DNA from: VAZQ01 sp963753575
GTDB taxonomy: Bacteria > Pseudomonadota > Alphaproteobacteria > Rhizobiales > Xanthobacteraceae
Direction: 5' to 3'
Assembly: GCA_963753575.1 (NCBI GenBank)
Contig: CAVWCR010000003.1
Span: forward strand, 4,464,001-4,528,000
Length of the DNA stretch: 64,000 nucleotides
In this document: piece after piece, positions 37,565-46,194 of the stretch
Position numbering within the stretch: position 1 is the stretch's first letter
How the letters are laid out: every line of letters starts with the position of its first letter
The notes under the pieces: generated by a model
The model's database searches: none
What the model was told of the DNA's origin: nothing
Seen by the model: only the letters and a program-made list of their open reading frames with translations
Position numbers and translations under genes: made by a program

Positions 37565-38065
37565 ATGACCCCCTTGCGCACCACGGTGTTCACGAACATC
37601 GTCGATCCGGCGATCGAGACGTCACGGCCAGCACCTCGTACGGCACGGACTGGTTGCCCCTGGCATGACGTGAAGGCGATGCTGCGGCACGTCGGCTTGC
37701 GGCCAACCCGTCAGCGCATGGCGCTCGGCTGGATTCTGTTCGGCAAGGGCGACCGGCACATCACGGCGGAGATGCTCTACGAGGAGGCCGCCAAGGCCAA
37801 GGTGCCGGTGTCGCTGGCGACCGTCTACAACACGCTGCATCAATTCACGGACGTCGGCCTCCTGCGGCAGGTCGCGGTCGACGGCTCGAAGACCTATTTC
37901 GACACCAACAATACCCAGCACCATCATTTCTTCATCGAGGGCGAGAACGCCCTTCTCGACATCCCGGACTCCGGGGTGATTGTCGGCGAAGCCCCGATGC
38001 CGCCCGAGGGCTACGAGATCGCGCGTATCGACGTTGTGGTGCGCCTGCGTCGCAAGGACCGCTGA
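37565..38065 (+). CDS. irr: Iron response regulator Irr (Fur family)
   Basis: Rhizobial Fur-family regulator that senses iron through haem. The haem regulatory motif GCPWH is present near residue 30, followed by the DNA-binding part (LRPTRQRMALGWILFGKGD, VSLATVYNTLHQF) and a His-rich second haem/metal site QHHHFF. In Bradyrhizobium the GCPWH cysteine is needed for haem-triggered degradation (family knowledge). ATG 37565 gives 166 residues, but the exact start is uncertain because the long N-terminus is poorly conserved. It is divergent from fabA, as in relatives. It is distinct from the Fur/Mur protein at 5266. Confidence 0.92.
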   Translation: MTPLRTTVFTNIVDPAIETSRPAPRTARTGCPWHDVKAMLRHVGLRPTRQRMALGWILFGKGDRHITAEMLYEEAAKAKVPVSLATVYNTLHQFTDVGLLRQVAVDGSKTYFDTNNTQHHHFFIEGENALLDIPDSGVIVGEAPMPPEGYEIARIDVVVRLRRKDR

Positions 38066-38406
38066 GCGACGCTTTCTCCTGCCGATCCGGTTATGGCGCC
38101 GCAACAGCAGCGGCAACAGGCCGTTTGCGCTTTCATTCCGCGAGACGTGATCGAGCCTGCCCGACATCATGTGGGCATCGGCACCCGCAATATCCCCTTT
38201 TGCCTAGTGTGATCCGGACTGGGGTGCGCGTGGTGAAAGCGCCACGCTATTTCCGTCGAGCTGCAAACGCGCAAGTCGCTCACGCTCGAAAAAAGCAACG
38301 GCAAAATTCAGCGCCATCACGACAGCGATACATGAGGAATGTCTGCGCGAGCACCGGCAGTTGTTCAATCACGAATGACTTGAGAACGCGGAAGAACGCA
38401 GAGCGA
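38066..38406. other. Gap between irr and the SH3 gene: no gene recognised
   Basis: About 340 nt without a convincing reading frame. It contains an AT-richer part (38280-38400) that may be degenerate coding DNA, but I could not match it to a family. A CTAG-type element follows at 38407. Confidence 0.4.
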
Positions 38407-38480
38407 CTAGTGCCCCGTTTCCGAAGTTCGTTAAGTCATCGCTGCACCCTCTGACACGAACTTCGGAAGCGAGGCGCTAG
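38407..38480. repeat. Single alpha palindrome, CTAG at both ends
   Basis: CTAG (38407-38410), arm TGCCCCGTTTCCGAAGTTCG, opposite arm CGAACTTCGGAAGCGAGGCG, CTAG (38477-38480). Only the alpha module is present; there is no spacer or beta module. This shows the palindromes can stand alone. The right CTAG provides the stop codon of the minus-strand SH3 gene. Confidence 0.8.
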
Positions 38481-39037
38481 TCCACCTTTTCGTTCGGATA
38501 GACACCCCAGAGGCGGTCCTGCGCCACGTAGCCGTCAAAGCCGGTTCCGACGATGCGGCACCATTTCCCATCGCAGTGCTTGACGCTGCCAAGCACACCC
38601 GACTGCAATCGCGCGATCACGTCGGCCTCGGCATCGGGCTTGGCCAGAAGCGGAACCAAGGTGCCCTTCTCTTTCGCGGTCACCAGCGCGGTGCGGCGAC
38701 CGGAGAGCATGGAGTGATAGACCCAGCCTTCCGCGCCTTCCCAGTCGCGGATGCGGCGCCAGTTTTCCGACTCGGCCGTGATCTCGACCGGCAGGCCGGC
38801 GCGGGTATAGACCCAGGCCACCTCATGATCGCGGGTCGGGCCGCTTCGCACATTGACCCGGTCAGGCTTGATGCTCACGAACCGTGGAACCGGCAGCCCG
38901 CTGCGGGAACCGGTGGCAAGCACGCCGGCCGCGTGTGCGGCGCCGGCCGCGAGCACCACAACGGAAAGGATCATGCCGATGATCGGCGCGCGACGTCTTG
39001 TCTGAAAGCCTAGGCGGCGGATGGAAACCTGTCTCAT
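38477..39037 (-). CDS. Exported bacterial SH3-domain protein
   Basis: 186-residue protein with an N-terminal basic segment and hydrophobic helix (IIGMILSVVVLAAGAAHA) acting as signal peptide or anchor. It is followed by two SH3-like repeats (SIKPDRVNVRSGPTRDHEVAW; and VPLLAKPDAEADVIARL with WCRIVGTGFDGYVAQ). Such SH3_4-type proteins usually bind cell-wall material in the periplasm; function here is unknown. It is divergent from a 2-hydroxyacid dehydrogenase. Stop TAG at the repeat border. Confidence 0.82.
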   Translation of the reverse strand: MRQVSIRRLGFQTRRRAPIIGMILSVVVLAAGAAHAAGVLATGSRSGLPVPRFVSIKPDRVNVRSGPTRDHEVAWVYTRAGLPVEITAESENWRRIRDWEGAEGWVYHSMLSGRRTALVTAKEKGTLVPLLAKPDAEADVIARLQSGVLGSVKHCDGKWCRIVGTGFDGYVAQDRLWGVYPNEKVD

Positions 39038-39222
39038 ACTGCTACGCGAGAACCCCTGGCCACCGTGGCGGCGCTTTGTTCTGACCGAGCCATCTGGTAC
39101 AGAGTTCCGGTCAGACCCCGTCTAACTGGCGAGGCAGTGTCGGGCGGCGCGGTTAATGAGGCCTGAACAGATCGCAAAAAGCCGGCGAGGGATGTCGTTT
39201 TGCCACGCTCCGAGTGAGAGAC

Positions 39223-40224
39223 ATGGCTAAAGCCAACAGGAAGCCGCTGGTCGTCGTCACCCGCAAGTTGCCGGACAGGGTCGAGACCCGCATGCGCGAG
39301 TTGTTCGACGCGCAGCTCAACCTTGACGACAAGCCGATGAGCCAGGCCGACCTCGCCGAGGCGATGAAGAACGCCGATGTCCTGGTTCCGACTATCACCG
39401 ACCGGATCGACGCCGCTGTGCTTGGCAAGACCGGCGAGGCGCTCAAGCTGATCGCCAATTTCGGAACCGGTGTCGACAATATCGACGTGAAGGCCGCGCA
39501 TCAGCGCGGCATCACGGTGACCAACACGCCGGGCGTGCTGACCGAGGACACCGCCGACATGACCATGGCGCTGATCCTGGCGGTGCCGCGGCGGCTCGCC
39601 GAAGGGCTCGAGGTGCTCGAGCACGGCAAATGGGAAGGCTGGTCACCGACCTGGATGCTCGGCCATCGCATCTGGGGCAAGCGCCTTGGCATCATCGGCA
39701 TGGGGCGCATCGGCCAAGCGGTGGCGCGCCGCGCCCGCGCCTTCGGCATGTCGATCCACTATCACAACCGCCGCCGCGTCGCGCCGCAGATCGAGGCAGA
39801 GCTGGGCGCAACCTATTGGGAGAGCCTCGACCAGATGCTCGCCCGCATGGACATCGTCTCGGTCAACTGTCCGCATACGCCGGCGACCTATCACCTTCTG
39901 TCGGCGCGGCGGCTCAAGCTGATGCGGCCCGACGCCTTTATCGTCAACACGGCACGCGGCGAGGTGATCGACGAGAACGCCCTCTGTCGCCTGATCACCG
40001 ACGGCGAGATTGCGGGCGCCGGCCTCGACGTGTTCGAGCACGCGCCGGCCGTCAATCCCAAGCTTCTCAAGCTCGCACGCGCCGGCAAGGTCGTAGTGCT
40101 GCCGCACATGGGCTCGGCTACGATCGAAGGGCGCATCGAGATGGGTGAAAAGGTCATCGTCAACATCCGGACCTTCCTGGACGGCCACAAGCCGCCCGAC
40201 CGGGTATTGCCATCGATGCTTTGA
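39223..40224 (+). CDS. D-isomer-specific 2-hydroxyacid dehydrogenase (glyoxylate/hydroxypyruvate reductase type)
   Basis: NAD(P)H-dependent reductase of the GhrA/GhrB-SerA superfamily. Seen: nucleotide-binding GIIGMGRIGQAVARRA, substrate/catalytic Arg in NTARGEVIDENAL, the Glu region, and catalytic His in VVVLPHMGSATIEGR. It has 333 residues from ATG 39223 (an in-frame GTG lies three codons upstream). The missing C-terminal ACT domain excludes SerA. A glyoxylate or hydroxypyruvate reductase role is likely, but substrate cannot be fixed from sequence. Confidence 0.85.
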   Translation: MAKANRKPLVVVTRKLPDRVETRMRELFDAQLNLDDKPMSQADLAEAMKNADVLVPTITDRIDAAVLGKTGEALKLIANFGTGVDNIDVKAAHQRGITVTNTPGVLTEDTADMTMALILAVPRRLAEGLEVLEHGKWEGWSPTWMLGHRIWGKRLGIIGMGRIGQAVARRARAFGMSIHYHNRRRVAPQIEAELGATYWESLDQMLARMDIVSVNCPHTPATYHLLSARRLKLMRPDAFIVNTARGEVIDENALCRLITDGEIAGAGLDVFEHAPAVNPKLLKLARAGKVVVLPHMGSATIEGRIEMGEKVIVNIRTFLDGHKPPDRVLPSML

Positions 40225-40261
40225 AGTCATTGTAAATTTATCGTATCCATTACTAGATTAC

Positions 40262-40296
40262 CCTAGAGCCGCCAATTTGAAGTGCCTGTGGCGGAG
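40262..40296. repeat. Degenerate beta-module fragment
   Basis: CCTAGAGCCGCCAATTTGAAGTGCCTG resembles one arm of the beta palindrome (CTAGTGCCGCC, then ATTTGAAGTTCCT), with no matching second arm. It is likely a decayed copy between the dehydrogenase gene and the next small gene. Confidence 0.45.
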
Positions 40297-40341
40297 CGCT
40301 AGCGGCGTATCGGCAGGGCAGCAGCTCAGCGGAGAACACCG

Positions 40342-40707
40342 ATGAACGCACGGATCGTGGGCGCCGCTACCGCGCTCCTGTTCAGTAGCGGACTTCTTCT
40401 CGCCGCGCCGGCAGGCCGGCTCGCACCGAAAGAGATCCAGGCGCTGTTCTTCAACGGCAAGCCGTTCACCGCCTCGACGCCCTCCAAAGTCAGGTTCAGG
40501 ATGATTTTCACGCCCGACGGCACGATGACGCGCGAGCCCATGAGCAAGTCAGGCTCCAAGAGCCAGGGCACCTGGAAGCTTTCCGCCGACGGCTTCTGCT
40601 CGACCTGGAAGGGGTCGCGGCAGAACTGCTATCGCGTGCATGCGAACGGCAACAACAGATGGGCGATCGTCGCCAGCACCCAGGCGGTCGCCTACTGGTC
40701 GAAATGA
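40342..40707 (+). CDS. Small exported protein of unknown function
   Basis: 121 residues with a clear signal peptide (MNARIVGAATALLFSSGLLLA, shown only in part) followed by a compact domain with two cysteines that could form a disulfide (FCSTWKG and QNCYRVH). The TMTREPMSKSGSKSQGTW segment suggests a beta-rich fold common in short periplasmic alphaproteobacterial proteins. No family is recognised with confidence. It ends 18 nt before the stop of the convergent MoeB-like gene. Confidence 0.7.
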   Translation: MNARIVGAATALLFSSGLLLAAPAGRLAPKEIQALFFNGKPFTASTPSKVRFRMIFTPDGTMTREPMSKSGSKSQGTWKLSADGFCSTWKGSRQNCYRVHANGNNRWAIVASTQAVAYWSK

Positions 40708-40725
40708 CGCGCTCAAGTGACGCGC

Positions 40726-41526
40726 TCATAGGTGCAGCGATAGATCCTTGATCGTCGCGCGCTCGCCTGAGAGCGGATTGGCCGGATCCCAGCCGTAGCG
40801 CAGCGATTCAAAACGCATCGCGCGCGCATCGAACATGATCAAGCGCCCGACCAGGCTGTCGCCGAAGCCCACGATCTCGCGGATCACTTCGAGCGCCATC
40901 ATGGACCCAAGCACGCCCGCCATGGCGCCGAGCACGCCCGCTTCCGCGCAGGCCGGCACCGAGCCGGGCGGCGGCGGTCCCGGAAACAGGCAGCGATAGG
41001 TCGGGTTGGGCCTGCCGTCCGCGGCGCGCTCATGCGCGCGCACCGTCGTGAGCGTGCCGTCGAACGTGCCCATGGCGGCGGTGACGAGCGGCTTCTCGGC
41101 GAGGTAGCAGGCGTCGGACACGAGATAGCGGGTCGGGAAATTGTCGGAGCCGTCGGCCACCAGGTCATAACGCCCGATCAGCTCGAGCGCATTCGCGGCC
41201 GAGAGCCGCGCCCCGTGCGGCTCGACCGCGACGTGCGGGTTGATGCGACCGATTGCCGCCGTCGCGCTCTCGACCTTGGGCACGCCCACGTCGGGCGTGC
41301 CATGGATCACCTGCCGCTGCAGGTTCGAGAGCGACACCTCGTCATCGTCGACGATGCCGAGCGTGCCGACGCCGGCTGCCGCAAGGTAGAGCAGCGCTGG
41401 CGAGCCGAGCCCACCGGCACCAACCACCAGCACACGCGCGCGCTTGAGCGCGGCCTGGCCGGGCCCGCCGACCTCGTGCAGCACAATGTGACGGGCGTAA
41501 CGTTCGAGTTCTTCGGGACTGAGCAT
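40726..41526 (-). CDS. moeB: MoeB/ThiF-family adenylyltransferase
   Basis: E1-like enzyme that adenylates the C-terminus of a ubiquitin-like sulfur carrier (MoaD or ThiS). Seen: LSPEELERYARHIVLHEVGG at the start, ATP loop VLVVGAGGLGSPALLYLAAAG, NLQRQVIH, and the Asp of DGSDNFPTRYL. It has 266 residues from ATG 41526; the zinc-type CxxC pairs are not all evident. No rhodanese domain is attached. Molybdopterin or thiamine synthesis cannot be told apart from this sequence, so the symbol is provisional. The open frame extends upstream of 41526 only as a shadow of the next gene. Confidence 0.83.
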   Translation of the reverse strand: MLSPEELERYARHIVLHEVGGPGQAALKRARVLVVGAGGLGSPALLYLAAAGVGTLGIVDDDEVSLSNLQRQVIHGTPDVGVPKVESATAAIGRINPHVAVEPHGARLSAANALELIGRYDLVADGSDNFPTRYLVSDACYLAEKPLVTAAMGTFDGTLTTVRAHERAADGRPNPTYRCLFPGPPPPGSVPACAEAGVLGAMAGVLGSMMALEVIREIVGFGDSLVGRLIMFDARAMRFESLRYGWDPANPLSGERATIKDLSLHL

Positions 41527-41632
41527 GCTGTGCGTTATAGCAATGATCACGTTTGCCTCGCCACAATCATCGGATAGGCTGGCCGCGAGGGGCCTAAGCG
41601 GTGACGTGACATAAGCGGTGGCAGGAGCTTGC

Positions 41633-43051
41633 ATGCGTTTCGCAGCTGTCGCGCTCTTGGCCTTGTGTATCGCATTGCCGGCGCCATCTCTCATCCCCTT
41701 GCTGACGCAGCCGGATGCGGCGTCGGCGCAGACCATCCAGATCGCCGCGGCCAAGAGGGGCAAGTCGACCCACAAGAAGGGCAGGCCCAAAGGCAACCCC
41801 AAGAAAGGCAATCCCAAGAAAGGCAACCCGAAGGAGGCCGGCAGCAATGCCGGCCTGCCGCTCACGGATCGCGTCGGCATCCAGTTCGATCTCGCCTTCA
41901 CCGGACACTTCAACGGCCTGATCAACGGCGAATTCAACGAGCGCACGATCACGGCCATCAAGGCGTTCCAGAAGGCGAGCGGATACCGCGAGACCGGCGC
42001 GCTGACGCCACCCGAGCGCGCGCAGCTCGCCACACAGTCAAAAGAAGTGCAGGAGCGCCTCGGCTGGACCATGGTCGAAGACCGGGCGACCGGCGCCCAG
42101 CTCGGACTTCCGCTGAAGCAGGTGCCGAAGGTCGTGCGCGGCCGCAGTGGCACGAAGTGGTCGTCCGCGCAGGGACAGGTGCAGATCGAGACCTTCCGGA
42201 TCAGAGAGCCCGGCACGACGCTCGCCACCGTGGTCGAGCAGCAACGGCGCGAGCCGCCGGGCCGCAAGCTCGATGTCAATGTCGTACGCGACGACTATTT
42301 CATCCTGTCTGGCCTGCAGGGCCTCAAGAAATTCTACGTGCGCGCTCAGATCCGCGACCTCGAGGTGCGCGGCCTCACGATCCTCTATGACCAGGCAACA
42401 GAAGGCATCATGGATCCGGTGACGGTCGTGATGGGAAGCGCGTTTGCGCCGTTTTCCGGCACCGGCCTGACCGAGCTGATGGGCCCGACGCGCCGCAAGA
42501 TCGAATATGGCACCGGCATCGTGGTGACCCCCGATGGCCACATCCTCACCGACCGCCTGCTGGTCGAGGGCTGCAGCGTGATCGAGGTAGGCGGGCTTGG
42601 CGATGCCAACCGCGTGACCGAGGATCCCGCCAACGGCATCGCGCTGCTGCGCGTATTCGGCGCTCCCGACCTGACGCCGGCCGCGATCGTGCATGAAAGC
42701 GCCAAGGGGTCCGATCTCACGCTCGTCGGCATCGCCGATCCGAAGCTGCAGGCCGGCGGCCACGCGGTGACGACGGCGGCCGCCAAGCTCAACGGCGACG
42801 GCGTGCAACCCTCGCCGCAGCTCGGTTTTGCGGGCGCCGCCGCGCTCGATGCGCGCGGCCGCTTCTTCGGCATGGTGACGCTCAAGACCCCGCTGATGGC
42901 GGGCTCGGCCTCGCTACCGCAAGCCAACGTCGTGACGGTCGACACCATCCGGCGCTTCCTCGACGCCCAATATATCACGCCAGCGACCGGCGACGCCGGT
43001 GTCGCCGCCGCAAAGGCCGCGATCGTGCGCGTGACCTGCGTGCGCAGGTGA
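41633..43051 (+). CDS. Exported peptidoglycan-binding/trypsin-fold pseudoprotease
   Basis: 472-residue secreted protein. Order: signal peptide; a basic low-complexity linker with GNPKK repeated three times (about residues 50-65); a PG_binding_1-like domain (about 75-125; INGEFNERTITAIKAFQKAS); then a trypsin-like beta-barrel. The catalytic residues expected are not there: TDRLLVEGC replaces the usual N-AHVV (His), ANGIALLRV replaces DLALLRV (Asp), and GFAGAAALDARG replaces GNSGGP (Ser). ATG 41633 has a CAGGAG site. Likely a cell-wall-associated binding protein, not a protease. Confidence 0.75.
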   Translation: MRFAAVALLALCIALPAPSLIPLLTQPDAASAQTIQIAAAKRGKSTHKKGRPKGNPKKGNPKKGNPKEAGSNAGLPLTDRVGIQFDLAFTGHFNGLINGEFNERTITAIKAFQKASGYRETGALTPPERAQLATQSKEVQERLGWTMVEDRATGAQLGLPLKQVPKVVRGRSGTKWSSAQGQVQIETFRIREPGTTLATVVEQQRREPPGRKLDVNVVRDDYFILSGLQGLKKFYVRAQIRDLEVRGLTILYDQATEGIMDPVTVVMGSAFAPFSGTGLTELMGPTRRKIEYGTGIVVTPDGHILTDRLLVEGCSVIEVGGLGDANRVTEDPANGIALLRVFGAPDLTPAAIVHESAKGSDLTLVGIADPKLQAGGHAVTTAAAKLNGDGVQPSPQLGFAGAAALDARGRFFGMVTLKTPLMAGSASLPQANVVTVDTIRRFLDAQYITPATGDAGVAAAKAAIVRVTCVRR

Positions 43052-43071
43052 GCGAATAATTCGCTAGTCTC

Positions 43072-43845
43072 TCACTTGTTCTCAAACTTCGCCGCACGCT
43101 TCTCGACGAACGCCGCCATGCCTTCCTTCTGGTCATGCGTGGCGAACAGCATGTGGAACACGCGGCGTTCGTAGCGGATGCCTTCCGCTTGCGATGTCTC
43201 GAATGCGCGATTGACCGTCTCCTTGGCGGCGATCAGCGCCGGCAATGACATCGCGGCGATGGTCTCGGCGACCTTCATCGCCTCCTCCATCAAGCTCGCA
43301 GCCGGAACCACGCGCGCCACGAGGCCGGCCCGCTCGGCCTCCACCGCGTCCATCATCCGGCCGGTGAGGATCAAATCCATCGCCTTGGCCTTGCCGACCG
43401 CATGCGTCAGGCGTTGCGTACCGCCGATGCCCGGAATGACCCCGAGCTTGATCTCGGGCTGGCCGAACTTCGCGGTGTCGGCCGCGATCACGACGTCGCA
43501 TTGCATGACGAGCTCGCAGCCGCCGCCGAGCGCGAAGCCCGCCACAGCCGCGACGACCGGCTTGCGCGCCTTGGCGGTCGCGTGCCAGGCGCCCGCGAAA
43601 TCGCCCATGAACATGTCGACCGCCGATTTCTCCGCCATCTCCTTGATGTCGGCACCGGCCGCAAACGCCTTCTCGGAGCCGGTCAGCAAGATACAGCCGA
43701 TGCCGTCGTCGGCATCGAAGGCCGCGATCGCGCGCGCGAGCTCCGCATTGAGCGCGGAATTGAGTGCGTTGAGCGCCTGCGGCCGGTTGAGTCTGATCAC
43801 GCCCACACGTCCGCGCGTTTCGACGACGATAGTCTCGTAGCTCAT
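43072..43845 (-). CDS. Enoyl-CoA hydratase/isomerase (crotonase) family
   Basis: 257-residue crotonase-fold enzyme. Oxyanion-hole segments AFAAGADIKEMAE and GFALGGGCELVMQCDVV are intact, and both glutamates expected for a hydratase appear (GGGCELVM; FGQPEIKLGVIPG). It is therefore likely an enoyl-CoA hydratase for short/medium chains, as for FadB-type or PaaF-type proteins. The start ATG 43845 is chosen over a longer frame encoded by repeat DNA. It is convergent with the pseudoprotease gene, and no beta-oxidation partner is adjacent. Confidence 0.88.
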   Translation of the reverse strand: MSYETIVVETRGRVGVIRLNRPQALNALNSALNAELARAIAAFDADDGIGCILLTGSEKAFAAGADIKEMAEKSAVDMFMGDFAGAWHATAKARKPVVAAVAGFALGGGCELVMQCDVVIAADTAKFGQPEIKLGVIPGIGGTQRLTHAVGKAKAMDLILTGRMMDAVEAERAGLVARVVPAASLMEEAMKVAETIAAMSLPALIAAKETVNRAFETSQAEGIRYERRVFHMLFATHDQKEGMAAFVEKRAAKFENK

Positions 43846-43887
43846 GGGTTCACTCTCAATCTCGCCATCCGCGGCGATCATTGCTGC

Positions 43888-44020
43888 GCCCTCTCCGCTT
43901 GCGGGAGAGGGCAGCGCTTGACGATCAACAAACACCGTCGGGTGAGGGGTGGCAGATCCCCCTCACCCAATCCGTTGTGTTGAAGCGCGAAGCCGCCCTC
44001 TCCCGCGAGGGGAGAGGGCA
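43888..44020. repeat. Three-hairpin intergenic repeat
   Basis: Three palindromes in a row: GCCCTCTCC...GGGAGAGGGC (43888-43912), GGGTGAGGGG...CCCCTCACCC (43940-43968), and GCCCTCTCC...GGAGAGGGC (from 43994). This CCCTCTCC/GGTGAGGG pattern is a very common intergenic repeat in rhizobia and other proteobacteria. It lies between the crotonase and hydrolase genes, both transcribed away from it. Confidence 0.7.
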
Positions 44021-44112
44021 CAATAACGACCGCCGAGGGTCCTGCTCAAATAACGCATATTCCCCGTCGCCGCCAACGTGGCATAAGATGACCGGACAGG
44101 GAGGAAGACAAC

Positions 44113-45288
44113 ATGAATCACGGCACCCTTGCGCTCGTCTCGATCTGCGCGGCCACGCTCGTCGCGGGCGGCATCCTGTCTTTTCTGGCGGCCCGGCCCG
44201 CCCACGCCGCCGACGAGGAACCGCCGCTCAACCTCGCGCGCGACGGCTTCTTCTCGGTCGGCGGCAAGCTCACCACCATCAACGGCAAGCACTACGTAGT
44301 CGGCCAGATGTATGTCGAGATGCGCATTCCGCAGAAGCAGACGCATCCCTATCCGATCGTCATGGTGCACGGCGGCACCCGCTCCGGCACGACGTTTACG
44401 GGCACGCCCGACGGCCGCGAAAGCTGGGCGCAGTATTTCGCGCGCCGCGGCTACGCCGTCTATGTCGTCGATCAGCCCGGCCGTGGCCGCTCCGGCTACG
44501 TGGCCGAAGTCTACGGCCCGCCGCGGCTTGCCACTGCCGACAGCGCGCAGACCCGATACCTGCAGCAGGAGAAGCACAAGCTGTGGCCGCAGGCGCATCT
44601 GCACACCCAGTGGCCCGGCAACGGCGAGCCCGACGATCCGGTCACGTTGCAGATGGTGGGCAGCTTCCTGCCCGAGATCGCCTTCGACAAACAACAAGCC
44701 ATCTCGCGCGACGCCATGGTGGCGCTGCTCGACAAGATCGGTCCCGCGATCGTACTGGTGCATTCGCAGGCCGGTCCGATCGGCTGGGCGACCGCGGATG
44801 CGCGGCCAGACCTGGTGAAAGCGGTGGTGGCGGTCGAGCCGAACGGGCCGCCGGTGCACGGGCTGCAGTTCGTCGGCGCACCCGATTGGTTCAAGGAAGG
44901 CGGCGTCACGCTGCCCTACGGAATCGCGGGCGTTCCGCTGAAATACGATCCGCCCGTGAAGGACGCCTCCGAGCTCAAATGGGTCAAGGAGGAGAAGGCG
45001 GACGGGCCGGGGCTCGCGATCTGCTGGAAGCAGGCGGAGCCGGCGCGCAAGCTCGTCAACCTCAAGATGCCGATCGTGATGGTGATGAGCGAAGCCTCCT
45101 ATCACGCGCCCTACGACCACTGCACGGTCAAGTTCATGCGGCAGGCCGGCGTGAAGCTTGACTACATCAAGCTCGCCGACCTCGGCATCAAGGGCAACAG
45201 CCACGTGATGATGCAGGAGAAAAACAACAAGGAGATCGCCGCGGTGATCTACGGGTGGCTGGAGAAGTCGGTGGCGGCCGCGAAGTAG
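44113..45288 (+). CDS. Exported alpha/beta hydrolase
   Basis: 391-residue protein with a signal peptide ending near ARPAHA (residue ~33). Alpha/beta-hydrolase features: oxyanion HGGTRSG, nucleophile elbow HSQAGPIGW (Ser), and a late His in GNSHVMMQEKN; the acidic member is probably in the VMVMSEAS region. It resembles secreted esterase-like proteins of alphaproteobacteria that act in the periplasm on ester or lactone substrates. The substrate is unknown. It has a separate upstream region (repeat and gap) and no operon partner. Confidence 0.8.
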   Translation: MNHGTLALVSICAATLVAGGILSFLAARPAHAADEEPPLNLARDGFFSVGGKLTTINGKHYVVGQMYVEMRIPQKQTHPYPIVMVHGGTRSGTTFTGTPDGRESWAQYFARRGYAVYVVDQPGRGRSGYVAEVYGPPRLATADSAQTRYLQQEKHKLWPQAHLHTQWPGNGEPDDPVTLQMVGSFLPEIAFDKQQAISRDAMVALLDKIGPAIVLVHSQAGPIGWATADARPDLVKAVVAVEPNGPPVHGLQFVGAPDWFKEGGVTLPYGIAGVPLKYDPPVKDASELKWVKEEKADGPGLAICWKQAEPARKLVNLKMPIVMVMSEASYHAPYDHCTVKFMRQAGVKLDYIKLADLGIKGNSHVMMQEKNNKEIAAVIYGWLEKSVAAAK

Positions 45289-46194
45289 CGTCGCTCCGGC
45301 CTGTACTCCCTTTTTCCGCTCCCCATGCATCCCTACTTTCGCCAGGGAAATGCGCATCATATCGTTGACGCAGCGCGTGTTTTCGGCGCGGTGGGTTCGT
45401 TTTGGCAAAAAGGTGCGACAGGCGTTCGCCCGTGTGGCCGCACGCTGTTTTCCGTTCGCCCCCGCGAAAGCGGGGCCCGGAGGCCACGCGCTCTGATCTC
45501 TCTCTCTCTCGTCGTCCCCGCGCAGACGCGCGCAGGCGGGGGGACGACAGCGGAGAGGTGCGTGCACGTGATCATTATGCTGCGCCCGCGGCGTCTCACC
45601 CGTTCACTTTGCTCACCTGTTCACTTTTCAAACAGCCCGCGGCCTTCAATGAGGTCGCATAAGTCATCAAGTCACAATGAGATCGTCCCCAGTTCTTTGC
45701 TTGGGCGCGGGGGTTCGCCCGTCTTCCGCTTTCCTCACCGCCCCTCAATCGAGGGGGATGGCGCGCCGACAAGGCGCAGTGCCCGGATTGCTCCGGGCGA
45801 TGTCCGGCTGCGGCCGGACCATGGTGCACGACTGTGGTGTGTACAGCGGTGCACCCGCGCCTCTCGGCGCGCCAACGCGGCATCTTGGCTTATCGCCTTT
45901 GACGGTGGTCGGACCGGGCCGGCTCCATAGTGGCCGACGAGGCTGCCCGAGTACCGCCCGAGTACCGCCCGAGTACCGCCCGGGGACGGGGCTTGCGTGA
46001 TCACCCCGCTCGCGGGTGCCGCTCCCGGTCCCCGCCTTGCGAACGCCTCCGGAAGGCGCCCCTCGAACACGGAACGGGATGCGGGATGCCTAGCACTTAT
46101 TTACAATCAGTGCAATGATTATTCTCCTTTAGTGAAGTTTTTTATGGTGAATAACGCACGCAACTGATACGGGCGGCAGTCTTTGCGCCCGCCC
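45289..46194. other. 906-nt repeat-rich non-coding region
   Basis: No credible gene. Contents seen: a TC run (45497-45510); a palindrome GTCGTCCCC (45511-45519) / GGGGACGAC (45540-45548); hairpins GCCCGG-N6-CCGGGC (45781-45798) and GTCCGGC-TGCG-GCCGGAC (45802-45819); and three tandem copies of the 11-mer CCCGAGTACCG (45946-45978). Reading frames across it translate into Arg/Ser/Pro-rich peptides of the kind seen in rhizobial intergenic repeats. An AT-rich stretch (46090-46160) precedes the GST stop. Confidence 0.6.

Noticed and set aside
38125..38454. 109-codon frame after irr
   Set aside because: It reads through a CTAG palindrome, has an Arg-rich random composition, and matches no family.
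45325..45930. 201-codon plus-strand frame in the 45.3-46.2 kb gap
   Set aside because: Its translation is Arg/Ser/Pro-rich, crosses palindromic repeats and resembles spurious products of rhizobial intergenic DNA.
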